Below, piece after piece: positions 1-8,512 of a stretch of DNA of 64,000 nucleotides. The notes under the pieces were generated by a model that made no database searches, was not told the origin of the DNA, and worked only from the letters and a program-made list of their open reading frames with translations. Every line of letters starts with the position of its first letter. Position 1 is the stretch's first letter. The position numbers were made by a program, and so were the translations under genes. Source of the stretch: an uncultured Ruminococcus sp. (GTDB lineage Bacteria > Bacillota > Clostridia > Oscillospirales > Ruminococcaceae); assembly GCA_944388405.1 (NCBI GenBank), contig CALXIQ010000038.1:29578-93577 (forward strand), in the 5' to 3' direction.

Positions 1-300
1 AACAAGGAATGGTATGCCGGTTCTCGTGAAAACGGTGGATTCTGGTATTCCCTCAACGGTCCTGTGATAATCGGCGTAGGGGAGTTTGACAAGCCGGAAG
101 CTATGAAGCTGTTAAATAACATGACCCTTGAAAATTTAAGCCGCAATTTCCCTCACTACTGGTCGTCATACTGGTCGTCGTCGGATACGTTGGAGTCATC
201 ACTTGTTTCGCAACATGGAATCCCTTACTGGTGTATTCCCGTGTACTGCGCACACCCTCATGCTTGGATTTTGTATTGCTATTATAAAATTAAAGAGTAG
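1..300 (+). CDS. GH94-like glycoside phosphorylase, C-terminal fragment (gene starts before the window)
   Basis: The reading frame is open from base 1 and ends at a TAG at 298-300, so only the last 99 residues are present. They align closely with the end of the complete GH94-like protein at 6121-8328: shared blocks include GSRENGGFW, LNGPVIIGV, NMTLE/Q, YWSSYWS and IPVYCAHPHAWILYCYY. The fragment is about five residues shorter between the SSL and IPVYCAH blocks (SQHGIPYW against PEEGLPDQTIDYSA). GH94 enzymes are inverting phosphorylases of beta-linked disaccharides, and the RENGG block is typical of the family. The two paralogues flank the kinase, epimerase and glycyl radical cluster on the same strand, which suggests related substrates. 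The missing N-terminus prevents judging the catalytic centre. Confidence 0.85.
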   Translation, partial: NKEWYAGSRENGGFWYSLNGPVIIGVGEFDKPEAMKLLNNMTLENLSRNFPHYWSSYWSSSDTLESSLVSQHGIPYWCIPVYCAHPHAWILYCYYKIKE

Positions 301-365
301 CTGAAAAATCCGGCAGCATAATCGCATAAATCTGAAAATAGTGCAAGAGTCTCTTAATAATCATA

Positions 366-394
366 AAGACATTTATGCTGCGGTGAGGTATAAT
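366..394 (+). promoter_or_regulatory. Possible sigma-A promoter for the ROK kinase and downstream genes
   Basis: AAGACA at 366-371 is followed after 17 bases by TATAAT at 389-394. The -10 is perfect and the -35 matches at four of six positions. It lies 55 bases before the kinase start, in the gap after the left-edge GH94-like gene, so it could start a new transcript or boost read-through. Confidence 0.4.
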
Positions 395-448
395 AAAAGC
401 GAAGAATAAGGACAGAAGAAAAACATCTGTAAAGAAAGAGGCGTGGCA

Positions 449-1402
449 ATGAAATATTATATAGGTATAGACCTTGGCGGAACAAATATTGCCGCAGGAA
501 TAACAGACGAAAACGGAAAGATTATTGCAAAGTATTCGGCTAAAACCAATGCCGGCAAGCCTTTTGAAGAGCTTGTTGCCGACATTGCCGAAACGGGTAA
601 AAAGGCTGTTGAAGCGGCGGGGCTTAAGATGAGCGATATATCCGCCGTGGGAATGGGAACTCCCAGCTGCATTAATCCTCAGACCAATCTACTTGTTCAT
701 GCAAACAACCTTAACTGGCAGAACGTCCCCCTTTATGCAGAGCTTAAAAAGCATTTCAGCGTGCCGGTTTACATACAGAACGACGCTGCCTGTGCTGCAC
801 TTGGGGAGGCTTCCAACGGGGCGGCTGCAGATTACGACAACGCTGTAATGATAACCCTGGGCACAGGAGTCGGAAGCGGAATTATCCTCAACAAGCACAT
901 CTTCAACGGCTGCGACGATATGGGCGCCGAGGTGGGACACACAAAGCTTGTTCACAATGGACAGACCTGTACCTGCGGTCAGAAAGGCTGTTTTGAAGCC
1001 TACGCTTCGGCTACTGCGCTGATAAATCAGGCAAAAGCGGCGGTAGAGGATAATCCCGGGAGCATTATGAACGAAATGTGCGGAGGGGATTTGTCCGCAA
1101 TGAATGCAAAGATACCCTTTGACGCCGCAAAGCAGGGGGATTCCACAGCTAAGTCGGTGGTGGAAAAATACATCGACTATCTTGCGGCAGGTTTGTCCTC
1201 AGTAATAGCGCTGTTCCGTCCCCAGGCAGTGATTATAGGCGGTGGAATAAGCACCGAGGGTGATTACCTTATAAAGCCTTTAAAGCAAAGACTTTACGAC
1301 TGCACATTTTCCGCAGAGCAGATTGGCATTCCCGAAATCGTTACTGCCAAGCTTGGAAACGATGCAGGAATCATAGGCGCGGCAATGCTTTGCAAGGCAT
1401 AA
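449..1402 (+). CDS. ROK family sugar kinase (glucokinase-like)
   Basis: This 317-residue protein belongs to the ROK family, cytoplasmic ATP-dependent kinases of hexoses and N-acetylhexosamines. The phosphate-binding DLGGTN motif lies at residues 8-13, a GTGVGSGI block in the middle, and the structural zinc-binding CTCGQKGCFE motif of ROK kinases near residue 174. I chose ATG at 449 because AGAGG at 437-441 is seven bases upstream; the in-frame GTG at 443 is only one base from it. The gene precedes a NanE-like epimerase, so N-acetylmannosamine or another 2-epimerisable hexose is a plausible substrate, as with NanK. Glucose, or the free sugar released by the GH94-like phosphorylase, is equally possible, because ROK sequences rarely reveal specificity by eye. 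Confidence 0.9.
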   Translation: MKYYIGIDLGGTNIAAGITDENGKIIAKYSAKTNAGKPFEELVADIAETGKKAVEAAGLKMSDISAVGMGTPSCINPQTNLLVHANNLNWQNVPLYAELKKHFSVPVYIQNDAACAALGEASNGAAADYDNAVMITLGTGVGSGIILNKHIFNGCDDMGAEVGHTKLVHNGQTCTCGQKGCFEAYASATALINQAKAAVEDNPGSIMNEMCGGDLSAMNAKIPFDAAKQGDSTAKSVVEKYIDYLAAGLSSVIALFRPQAVIIGGGISTEGDYLIKPLKQRLYDCTFSAEQIGIPEIVTAKLGNDAGIIGAAMLCKA

Positions 1403-1542
1403 GCTGGCAGCAGATGAATATACAACCGCGAAAGAATTCCGAGTAAAATTCCGTCGGGATTCTGACATTATGAATGTATCCGATTTTCGGAAGATATTTT
1501 AAAAGCAATAATCAGGCTTATGAATAACAGGAGGAGATTATT

Positions 1543-2286
1543 ATGAAGAAGTTTAACAAAGACGAGATACTTGGAATGCTCAAGGGAGGACTTATCGTTT
1601 CCTGCCAGGTTCAGCACGACGACCCGGTATATTCGGAGGATTTTGTGCTTAAGATGGCAAAGGCGGCTCAGTGGGCAGGGGCAGTAGGAATCAGAGCCAA
1701 TTCCCCCGAGCAGATAAAGCTTATCAAGGAAAACGTTGACTTGCCTATGATTGGTTTGTATAAAATCTGGCATGACGACACTGACGTGTTTATTACTCCC
1801 ACCCTTGAATCTGCAAAGCAGGTTTGGGAAGCAGGAGCTGAGATTATTGCCCTCGACTGCACAAATCAGATTACCCACGAAGGACGTCCTGCATATGAGC
1901 TTTTGCCAATCGTTAAGAAGGAAATACCCGAAGCGCTGATCTTTGCGGACGTTTCAAATTACGAGGAAGCAAAGAGAGCGGTTGAAATGGGCGCTGATAT
2001 TGTAGGCCCTACCCTTTACGGATACACCGAGGAAACAAAGCACATCACACAGCCTGACCTGCGTGAGTTTGCAAGAATGTGCCGTGATTTTAAAGACAAG
2101 GCGTTTATGATAATGGAAGGACACATCTACACTCCCGAGGACGCTGTAAAGTGCTTGTATTTAGGTGCTGACGCAGTTGTTGTAGGAAGTGCGATTACCC
2201 GTCCGCACCTTATTGCAAAGAGATTTGTGGACCTTATTTCAGGATTACAGGACGACTGGAGAGTAGCAGAAAGAAGCAAGCATTAA
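1543..2286 (+). CDS. nanE: NanE-like N-acylglucosamine-6-phosphate 2-epimerase
   Basis: A 247-residue TIM-barrel protein of the NanE family, which interconverts ManNAc-6-phosphate and GlcNAc-6-phosphate. Family marks are GLIVSCQ near the N-terminus, VGIRAN, FITPT, IIALDCT, ADVSN followed by EEA, and GADAVVVGSAITRP at the C-terminal phosphate site. The segment before FITPT reads GLYKIWHDD, whereas typical NanE proteins have a KRDYPD-like stretch there, so the substrate may differ from the classical one. AGGAGG lies eight bases before the ATG. The glycyl radical enzyme begins 14 bases downstream with its own AGGAGG, so the two are probably co-transcribed. No sialate lyase or NanA-type gene is seen nearby, which argues against simple sialic acid catabolism. 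Confidence 0.82.
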   Translation: MKKFNKDEILGMLKGGLIVSCQVQHDDPVYSEDFVLKMAKAAQWAGAVGIRANSPEQIKLIKENVDLPMIGLYKIWHDDTDVFITPTLESAKQVWEAGAEIIALDCTNQITHEGRPAYELLPIVKKEIPEALIFADVSNYEEAKRAVEMGADIVGPTLYGYTEETKHITQPDLREFARMCRDFKDKAFMIMEGHIYTPEDAVKCLYLGADAVVVGSAITRPHLIAKRFVDLISGLQDDWRVAERSKH

Positions 2287-2300
2287 TAGGAGGCGAGCTT

Positions 2301-4613
2301 ATGGTAAAATTTGATGTTGAAGGCGGTCAGAACGTAGAGGTAAGCAAAAAGATAAAGTGTGAAAAACCTCTGGTACGTCAGCTTGAAATTATGGAGGAGT
2401 ATACCGAGACACATAAAAAATATGCGTCCGCTTCAAAGGAAAGACGGGAGGTTGAGTGCCTAAAGGTAATTTACCCCCAGATGTTCCGTTCAATCGAGGA
2501 CAGCGACCTGATTGCGGGCAGACTTGATTTTCTCCCTATCGGTTTCGGAACGGTTACTTCGGTAGGCGGCGTTGGTCACTACTGCGTATTCGCAAAGCTG
2601 AGAGCTTTTCAGAAAGAAATCGACCAGCTGGGCGAAGATTATCATGAGCGTGTTGAAGCTTTGTATAAATACTGGCTGGATAACGATTTGAAAACCGAAT
2701 ACTGCCGCAGAACTCTTACCGAAACCACAATAGGAAGATTTATCGACGTAAACTATCCTCTTATTGCTACGGCAAGACTTTCGGGAATGATGCTTGACTA
2801 CCCCAAGCTGCTTGACAACGGCATTTCAGGACTGAGAAAAATCATTTCCGATAAGGCGGCAAACGACCCGGACAATGAATTTTACAAGGCAAGTCTTGCG
2901 TGCCTTGACATATTTACTGCAAGTGCAGACTATCTGCGTGAGATGGCTGAAAAGCAGCTGGAGGAGACCCCTGAGGATAACAAGAAGCGTAGAAAAGAAC
3001 TGAAAAGAATGGCTGACGTGCTGGGTAAAATCCGTACCGAAAAGCCTGAAACCTTCCATGAGGCGTTGCAGCTTTTCTGGCTCTATGCATTGCTGGCAGG
3101 CGTAATAAATTACGGTCGTCTTGACGACTTCCTTGGACCGTATCTTGCGGCTGACCTGGAAAGCGGCAGACTTACTGAGGACGAGGCTTACGATTACATC
3201 CATTCACTTTGGACTATGATTGAAAACCGTCGTACTACCGTAAACGGCAGAATTATTGTAGGCGGAAAGGGCAGAAAGCATCCCAAGGAAGCCGACATAT
3301 TTATGCGTATCGCTCTTAAGGTGTGCAAAGATTGCAGATATGTAGAACCTCAGTTCACCCTGCGTGTTGATAAGGACACCACCGAGGAAACCTGGCAGGC
3401 AGCCTTTGACGCTATCGGAGCGGGAGCAACCTATCCTACCCTTTATAACGACGAGGTAAACGTTCCTGCCGTTGCTTACGGCATGAGAGTTGACGAAAAG
3501 ACTGCCGAAAGATATGTGCCCTTTGGCTGCACCGAGTTTGTAATCTGGGGTCAGAGTACCGGTACACCCAACATCTGCATTAATCTGCTTAAACTGCTGA
3601 CCATTTACATGAACGACGGCATCGATCCAATGGACGGTCAGAACAAGATGGGAGCGGTTACTCCTAAGAAAATGAGCGAGATAAAGTCCTTTGAGGAATT
3701 TTACGAGGGCTACAGAGAGCTGGTTGACTACTATATGGATTTGTCGGCTGACGCTCAGTACAGCTCATATGAAATAATGAATGAGCAGGTTAAATTCCTG
3801 TTTACAAGCATTCTGATGGACGACTGCATTGAAAGAGGAAAGGCACTGCTTGACGGTGGAGTTAAATACCTGGGCGGAACCTGTGAAACCTACGGTAACA
3901 TCAATACCTCCGACTCACTTTACGCAGTAAAGAAGCTGGTGTTTGAGGACAAGAAGCTTACCCTTGAGCAGCTTTGCGACGCTTTAAGAGCAAACTTTGA
4001 GGGTTATGAGGACATAAGAAAAATGTGCCTTGACTGCGACAAGTACGGCAACGACCTGGATACTGCCGATGGCATGGCTAACGATTTGTATGAATTTGTT
4101 TCCAAGGGCATAAGAGACAGAGGAATCAAAAAGGGAATGCAGTATTTCCTCATAGTTATCAGCAACAACTCGCTGAACACCGAGTGGGGAGTTAAAACTG
4201 CCGCCAGTCCCGACGGACGTCTTACAGGTATGTATATGAATCCTGCCAACAACCCTCAGGGCGGCGCTGACAAGAACGGACCGACTGCAATGCTCAACTC
4301 CCTGTGCAGATTTGATGCAAAATATCACGCAGGTTCGGTTCAGAACATTAAGTTCTCATCTGATATGTTCAACAAGCACCGTGATTTGATTGAAATGTTG
4401 TTTAAAACATATTTCAAAAAGGGTGGCTGTCACTTAATGGTTACCGTTGTAGACAGTGGAGCGCTTGAGGACGCAATGGTTCATCCCGAAAATTATCCCG
4501 ATCTTATTGTAAGAGTTGCCGGATATTCTGCGGTGTTTGTAAATCTTGATCCTACGGTTCAGCAGGAAATTCTCAGCAGAACGCTGTATGATGAAAGGAA
4601 TTCTCGCATATGA
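2301..4613 (+). CDS. Glycyl radical enzyme (PFL2/dehydratase-like), substrate unknown
   Basis: A 770-residue glycyl radical enzyme. The glycyl radical loop RVAGYSAVF is near the C-terminus (Gly741), and the thiyl-radical cysteine Cys410 sits in PFGCTEF with Glu412 two residues on, the Cys-X-Glu arrangement of dehydratase and lyase members. Pyruvate formate-lyase proper has adjacent cysteines, so this is probably not a PFL. Known classes with Cys-X-Glu include diol dehydratases, choline trimethylamine-lyase and isethionate lyase, usually with GCVE or GCIE; here it is GCTE. Length is close to that of E. coli PflD. AGGAGG precedes the ATG. The stop overlaps the activase start by four bases (ATGA), indicating translational coupling. 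Such enzymes work only without oxygen. The neighbours suggest a sugar or sugar-phosphate substrate; that is inference. Confidence 0.9.
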   Translation: MVKFDVEGGQNVEVSKKIKCEKPLVRQLEIMEEYTETHKKYASASKERREVECLKVIYPQMFRSIEDSDLIAGRLDFLPIGFGTVTSVGGVGHYCVFAKLRAFQKEIDQLGEDYHERVEALYKYWLDNDLKTEYCRRTLTETTIGRFIDVNYPLIATARLSGMMLDYPKLLDNGISGLRKIISDKAANDPDNEFYKASLACLDIFTASADYLREMAEKQLEETPEDNKKRRKELKRMADVLGKIRTEKPETFHEALQLFWLYALLAGVINYGRLDDFLGPYLAADLESGRLTEDEAYDYIHSLWTMIENRRTTVNGRIIVGGKGRKHPKEADIFMRIALKVCKDCRYVEPQFTLRVDKDTTEETWQAAFDAIGAGATYPTLYNDEVNVPAVAYGMRVDEKTAERYVPFGCTEFVIWGQSTGTPNICINLLKLLTIYMNDGIDPMDGQNKMGAVTPKKMSEIKSFEEFYEGYRELVDYYMDLSADAQYSSYEIMNEQVKFLFTSILMDDCIERGKALLDGGVKYLGGTCETYGNINTSDSLYAVKKLVFEDKKLTLEQLCDALRANFEGYEDIRKMCLDCDKYGNDLDTADGMANDLYEFVSKGIRDRGIKKGMQYFLIVISNNSLNTEWGVKTAASPDGRLTGMYMNPANNPQGGADKNGPTAMLNSLCRFDAKYHAGSVQNIKFSSDMFNKHRDLIEMLFKTYFKKGGCHLMVTVVDSGALEDAMVHPENYPDLIVRVAGYSAVFVNLDPTVQQEILSRTLYDERNSRI

Positions 4614-5515
4614 ACGAAGCGGTTCTGGATATATTTGAAATCGAACGCTTTGCAATTCACGACGGTCCGGGAATACGTACAAATATATTCTTTCAGGGCT
4701 GTCCTCTGAGATGCCGGTGGTGCGCAAATCCCGAATCCCATACTGTGGGCAGGCACATTATGTTCTTTTCAAAGCTGTGCGTAGGCTGCGGAAGATGCGC
4801 TCAGGTCTGCAAGCAGGGGGCAATCAGCATTGCTGAAGGCAAATGCCATATTGACAGAAGCAAATGCATTGCCTGCGGAAGGTGTACCAAGGAATGTCTC
4901 AGCGACGCCTTAAAGGTTTCGGGCAGAAAAATAAGCTGCACTGAGCTTTATGACATTGTAAAGCGTGATTTTGATTACTATCAGACCAGCGGAGGCGGTG
5001 TGACCCTCTCCGGGGGAGAGGCGCTGCTTAACATTGATAAGCTTGTGCCGTTTTTAGAATCCTGCCGCAATAACGATATAAATATTGCCGTTGAAACCTG
5101 CGGCTATGTATCAAATTCAAATGTGGAGATTGCCATTAAATATATCGATAAGTTTCTGTTTGACTTAAAAACTCTGGACAGCGAAAAATTCACAAAGTTC
5201 ACCGGTGGCAATATAGATTTTGTGCTTTCTTCCTTTGAGTTGCTTTGCGAAAAAGTGCCGGAAAAGGTTACGGCTCGTGTGCCGGTAATACCTGAGTTTA
5301 ACGATAACGAGATTATTGAGATAATGGAATACGCGGCAGGCAAGGGAGTAAAAGAGCTTGATCTGCTGCCATACCACACCCTTGGTATCGCCAAATATGA
5401 ACAGCTGGGCAGGGAATATCCCTACCACATTCGTCAGTCTCTTGACAAGTCAACCCTTGACCCTTATGTTGAAATTGGCGAAAAGCTGGGCTTAAAAATA
5501 AAAATCGGAGGCTGA
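4610..5515 (+). CDS. Glycyl-radical enzyme activating enzyme (radical SAM)
   Basis: A 301-residue activase that uses S-adenosylmethionine and a [4Fe-4S] cluster to abstract hydrogen from the partner's glycine. The radical SAM motif CPLRCRWC occupies residues 31-38 (Cys31, Cys35, Cys38; CX3CX2C). Two ferredoxin-like clusters follow, CVGCGRCAQVC and CIACGRCTKEC, an insertion typical of activases for the dehydratase-type enzymes and absent from classical PflA. TSGGGVTLSGGEALL is the SAM-binding GGE region. The start overlaps the stop of the glycyl radical enzyme by four bases, so that enzyme is its obvious target. The next gene begins one base after this stop. Confidence 0.93.
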   Translation: MNEAVLDIFEIERFAIHDGPGIRTNIFFQGCPLRCRWCANPESHTVGRHIMFFSKLCVGCGRCAQVCKQGAISIAEGKCHIDRSKCIACGRCTKECLSDALKVSGRKISCTELYDIVKRDFDYYQTSGGGVTLSGGEALLNIDKLVPFLESCRNNDINIAVETCGYVSNSNVEIAIKYIDKFLFDLKTLDSEKFTKFTGGNIDFVLSSFELLCEKVPEKVTARVPVIPEFNDNEIIEIMEYAAGKGVKELDLLPYHTLGIAKYEQLGREYPYHIRQSLDKSTLDPYVEIGEKLGLKIKIGG

Positions 5516-5516
5516 A

Positions 5517-6128
5517 ATGATAAAAAACATAATTCTTGACATCGGCGATGTTCTGGTAAAGTCAAACTATCACGACTTTTTTATCGGCAAAGGCTATGAT
5601 GAGCAGCAGGCGCAGCGTCTTGCAAAGGCTACTTTCTATACCCCTGCTTGGAAAGAGCTTGACAGGGGTGAATGGGATTTTCAGCGGATTGTAAAGGAAT
5701 TTGTCAAAAACGACCCTGAAATGGAGCCGGCGCTTACCACCGTTTTTGACGATATGAGCAAGTTTATTGTAGTCTACCCTTACGCCGAGGAATGGATACG
5801 CAGTCTGAAAGACAGGGGATTGAAGGTGTACTGCCTTTCAAATATATCTGATAAAATCTGTCGCGACTGCGCAGAGGAGCTTGAGTTTTTAAAATATGCC
5901 GACGGAAGAGTCTTTTCCTATGAGGAGCGGCTTATTAAGCCAAACCCTGAGATATACCGCAGGCTGCTTGACAAATTCGGTTTGATAGCGGAGGAAAGCG
6001 TGTTTATAGACGACATAGAGCAGAATGTGACTGCCGCAAAGGCTCTCGGACTGCAGGGAATTACATTCCTCAGCCATGAGCAGGCCGATGAGGAGATTGA
6101 AAAATTACGGAGGTCGAAAAATGAATAA
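5517..6128 (+). CDS. HAD family phosphatase (YihX/IA-like)
   Basis: A 203-residue haloacid dehalogenase-type hydrolase. Motif I is ILDIGDVLV (nucleophile Asp in the DxG-type variant seen in YihX-like glucose-1-phosphatases), motif II is CLSNIS, a lysine lies in LIKPNPEIY, and the acidic motif FIDDIEQN binds Mg2+. A helical cap sits between motifs I and II. It begins one base after the activase and overlaps the GH94-like gene by eight bases. A sugar-1-phosphate released by the phosphorylase, or a phosphorylated product of the glycyl radical reaction, would be a sensible substrate, but HAD specificity cannot be read from sequence. Housekeeping phosphate scavenging is the alternative. Confidence 0.88.
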   Translation: MIKNIILDIGDVLVKSNYHDFFIGKGYDEQQAQRLAKATFYTPAWKELDRGEWDFQRIVKEFVKNDPEMEPALTTVFDDMSKFIVVYPYAEEWIRSLKDRGLKVYCLSNISDKICRDCAEELEFLKYADGRVFSYEERLIKPNPEIYRRLLDKFGLIAEESVFIDDIEQNVTAAKALGLQGITFLSHEQADEEIEKLRRSKNE

Positions 6129-8328
6129 TATAGGTTATTGGAGCAGCGATAAAGCAGGCTTGCCCTGCTTTGAATATACCGGTAATATCCCCTATGCCGC
6201 AAAGCTTGACAACGGCACAGATGTGAAGCTTCCACAGGACCCATGGTTTCTGCTAGGTAATTACCGTTTTACACTGTTTACCCACATCAGCGGCGAATAC
6301 GAGCTGATCAGCGGACAGCGTTCCTGGGCGAGAGTAAACCAGGGAAAAACCAAAAACAGCGGAGTAAATTCCTCTGTTGTGGTAATTAACGGCAAGGAGT
6401 ACCCCCTCACAGGTATGGATTCTCTTGCTGCCGACAGCGAAAAGTGCAAAAGAATCTTTGGCTGCGGCTTTGCAAATTACGCATATGACATTGACGGAAT
6501 TGGCGTAAACAGAAATCTTTCGGTTAAGCCTTCAACAACTATCTATAACGGCGCATCGGCATTTCTGCTTACGGTGGCTATTAAAAACAACAGCGGCAAG
6601 GATGCCGAGATTTCCTACAGCGAATCGGTTGGCGCTAATTTTGAGACAATTCAGTTTCAGACTGCGCCCAAGGAATATCTGCCGCTGCAGTATATAAACA
6701 AATATTCAGAGAACAAGCAGGATAACTTTGCGAAAGTTACCATTACAACCACCGCCAAAGACCCGCTGCTTGTTATCGACAGAGAATCGATGTCAAGGCA
6801 CGATGCTTATCCGCCTGCACTTTTTATGAAGTCGCTGTCGGAAGGCGCACAGTTCTCCGGCGACAGCAACGGCATTAAGGCCGACTATGTATTTACCCTC
6901 AAACCCGGCGAGCATAAGGTTTTGCACCTTGTAATCGGCTATACCTTTGAGTATGAGTATTCCACTTTGGAAAATATAATGGCAGAGCTTTCGACATATG
7001 AAGAAGCGGCTGAGCCCACATGCGCATATTCTCAGGACTGGCTGAAAATTATACCCGATTACGAAAACGAGCAGGACGACGTTCTCCGCCGTGAGTTGCG
7101 CTGGCATGTTTACAATCTGGAAGCGATGGCAACCTACAGCGAGTATTATAACGAAACCAAAATCCCACAGGGCACAATTTACGATTACCACTGGGGTCAG
7201 CACGCAAGCGCACGTGATAACTTCCAGCACGCCCTTCCGCTGGTTTATTACAATCCAAAGCTGGCAAAAAGCGTGCTGAGATATTTGATGAAGCGCACTA
7301 CGCCATTCGGCGAAATCAGACTTATAGAAATGGGCAACGGCTACTCCGACAACGACCGTTACTTTACCAGCGACCAGCAGATTTATTTCTTTATGCTGTT
7401 ATCCGAGTATCTGCGTGTTACAAGGGATTATGCCTTCCTGGGAGAAAAGCTTCAGCCATATCCCGCAAGGCATCAGGCGGAAATGACTGTTGCGGATTTT
7501 GCAGAAAAGTGCTTTATCTTCCTGCGTGACACAATCGGCATCGGAATGCACGGACTTGTAAGACTGCTTAATTCCGACTGGAACGACGGCGTTTACTATA
7601 TCGAAGAAGTGCCTTACAACAACATATTCTTTACCGGCGAATCCCACATGAACTCGGCAATGGTGCTCAGCATCTTCCAGACCCTTATTCCTCAGCTTAG
7701 AAACGCCGCAGAGGTAATGGGCGAATATGCTGCTCAGCTTAACAGACTGTGCGACAGCATGAGCCTTTACCGAGAAAGCATACTTGGCGCATTTTTTGCC
7801 GACACCGGCGACAGACCTTTCCCCAGAAGAATGTATTTCAACGGAAAACCCTACGGCGATAATAATATGTTCCTTGAACCTCAGGGTTTTACACTGCAGA
7901 TAAACGAGTTCTCAGAAGAGAAAAAACGTGCGCTGTATGAGGAAATGAAAAAGCGTGTTTACAGCGGCGAAAAGATTGGCGCAAGAGAGCAGGAAAATCC
8001 TGAACTCAACGGCGACAACGGCTTTGAAAAGGGTTCAAGAGAAAACGGCGGCTTCTGGTGGGCGCTTAACGGTCCTGTTATAATCGGAGTTGCTAAGTTT
8101 GACAAAGCCGAGGCAATGAGACTGCTTAAGAACATGACATTGCAACATTTCTCGGAAGAATTTCCACAGTACTGGTCCTCCTATTGGTCGGCTGCCGACA
8201 ATCAGGAATCCTCCCTTATCCCCGAAGAGGGACTTCCTGATCAGACAATAGATTATTCAGCAATCCCCGTATACTGCGCACATCCTCACGCATGGATTTT
8301 GTATTGCTATTATGTAATCAACGAATAA
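6121..8328 (+). CDS. GH94-like glycoside phosphorylase
   Basis: A 735-residue protein with an N-terminal beta-sandwich followed by an (alpha/alpha)6 barrel, as in GH94 cellobiose and chitobiose phosphorylases. LNSDWNDG carries the conserved DWND whose Asp is the general acid in GH94, and GSRENGGFW resembles the family's RENGG block. GH94 enzymes split beta-glycosides with phosphate to give a sugar-1-phosphate and a free sugar; no signal peptide is visible, so it acts in the cytoplasm. I chose ATG at 6121 (GGAGG seven bases before) over an in-frame upstream codon that would lie deep in the HAD gene. It is shorter than cellobiose phosphorylases (about 800 residues), so the substrate is open. 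A related gene ends at base 300. A strong terminator follows. Confidence 0.85.
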   Translation: MNNIGYWSSDKAGLPCFEYTGNIPYAAKLDNGTDVKLPQDPWFLLGNYRFTLFTHISGEYELISGQRSWARVNQGKTKNSGVNSSVVVINGKEYPLTGMDSLAADSEKCKRIFGCGFANYAYDIDGIGVNRNLSVKPSTTIYNGASAFLLTVAIKNNSGKDAEISYSESVGANFETIQFQTAPKEYLPLQYINKYSENKQDNFAKVTITTTAKDPLLVIDRESMSRHDAYPPALFMKSLSEGAQFSGDSNGIKADYVFTLKPGEHKVLHLVIGYTFEYEYSTLENIMAELSTYEEAAEPTCAYSQDWLKIIPDYENEQDDVLRRELRWHVYNLEAMATYSEYYNETKIPQGTIYDYHWGQHASARDNFQHALPLVYYNPKLAKSVLRYLMKRTTPFGEIRLIEMGNGYSDNDRYFTSDQQIYFFMLLSEYLRVTRDYAFLGEKLQPYPARHQAEMTVADFAEKCFIFLRDTIGIGMHGLVRLLNSDWNDGVYYIEEVPYNNIFFTGESHMNSAMVLSIFQTLIPQLRNAAEVMGEYAAQLNRLCDSMSLYRESILGAFFADTGDRPFPRRMYFNGKPYGDNNMFLEPQGFTLQINEFSEEKKRALYEEMKKRVYSGEKIGAREQENPELNGDNGFEKGSRENGGFWWALNGPVIIGVAKFDKAEAMRLLKNMTLQHFSEEFPQYWSSYWSAADNQESSLIPEEGLPDQTIDYSAIPVYCAHPHAWILYCYYVINE

Positions 8329-8362
8329 AAAAGCTGCCTGCGATTTTGCAGGCAGCTTTTTT
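8328..8362. terminator. Rho-independent terminator of the sugar operon
   Basis: AAGCTGCCTGC and GCAGGCAGCTT pair around a GATTTT loop, flanked by A and T runs on both sides, so it can act in both directions. It begins at the stop codon of the GH94-like gene and ends the operon. Confidence 0.9.
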
Positions 8363-8512
8363 AACTTCGTTACGCTCACTGGCGTTCGCTCCAATTTGTT
8401 TTAGAACGGAGTTTGTCCCCGATAGGCAAGTATTGTTTAGGGCTTGAGTTTGCTGCACAGTTTGTGAAGCACTTTTTTGCATTTGTCAACAAGAAATATA
8501 TTCCTGATAAAT
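8363..8512. other. Intergenic stretch between the operon terminator and the AraC gene end
   Basis: About 150 bases with no coding signal. A short stretch near 8363-8392 (CTTCGTTACGCTCACTGG and then CGTTCGCTCC) looks like a small repeated motif, but no second copy in this window is convincing. Nothing else is recognised. Confidence 0.4.

Noticed and set aside
8363..8392. Possible short dispersed repeat
   Set aside because: No convincing second copy in the window; needs genome-wide comparison.
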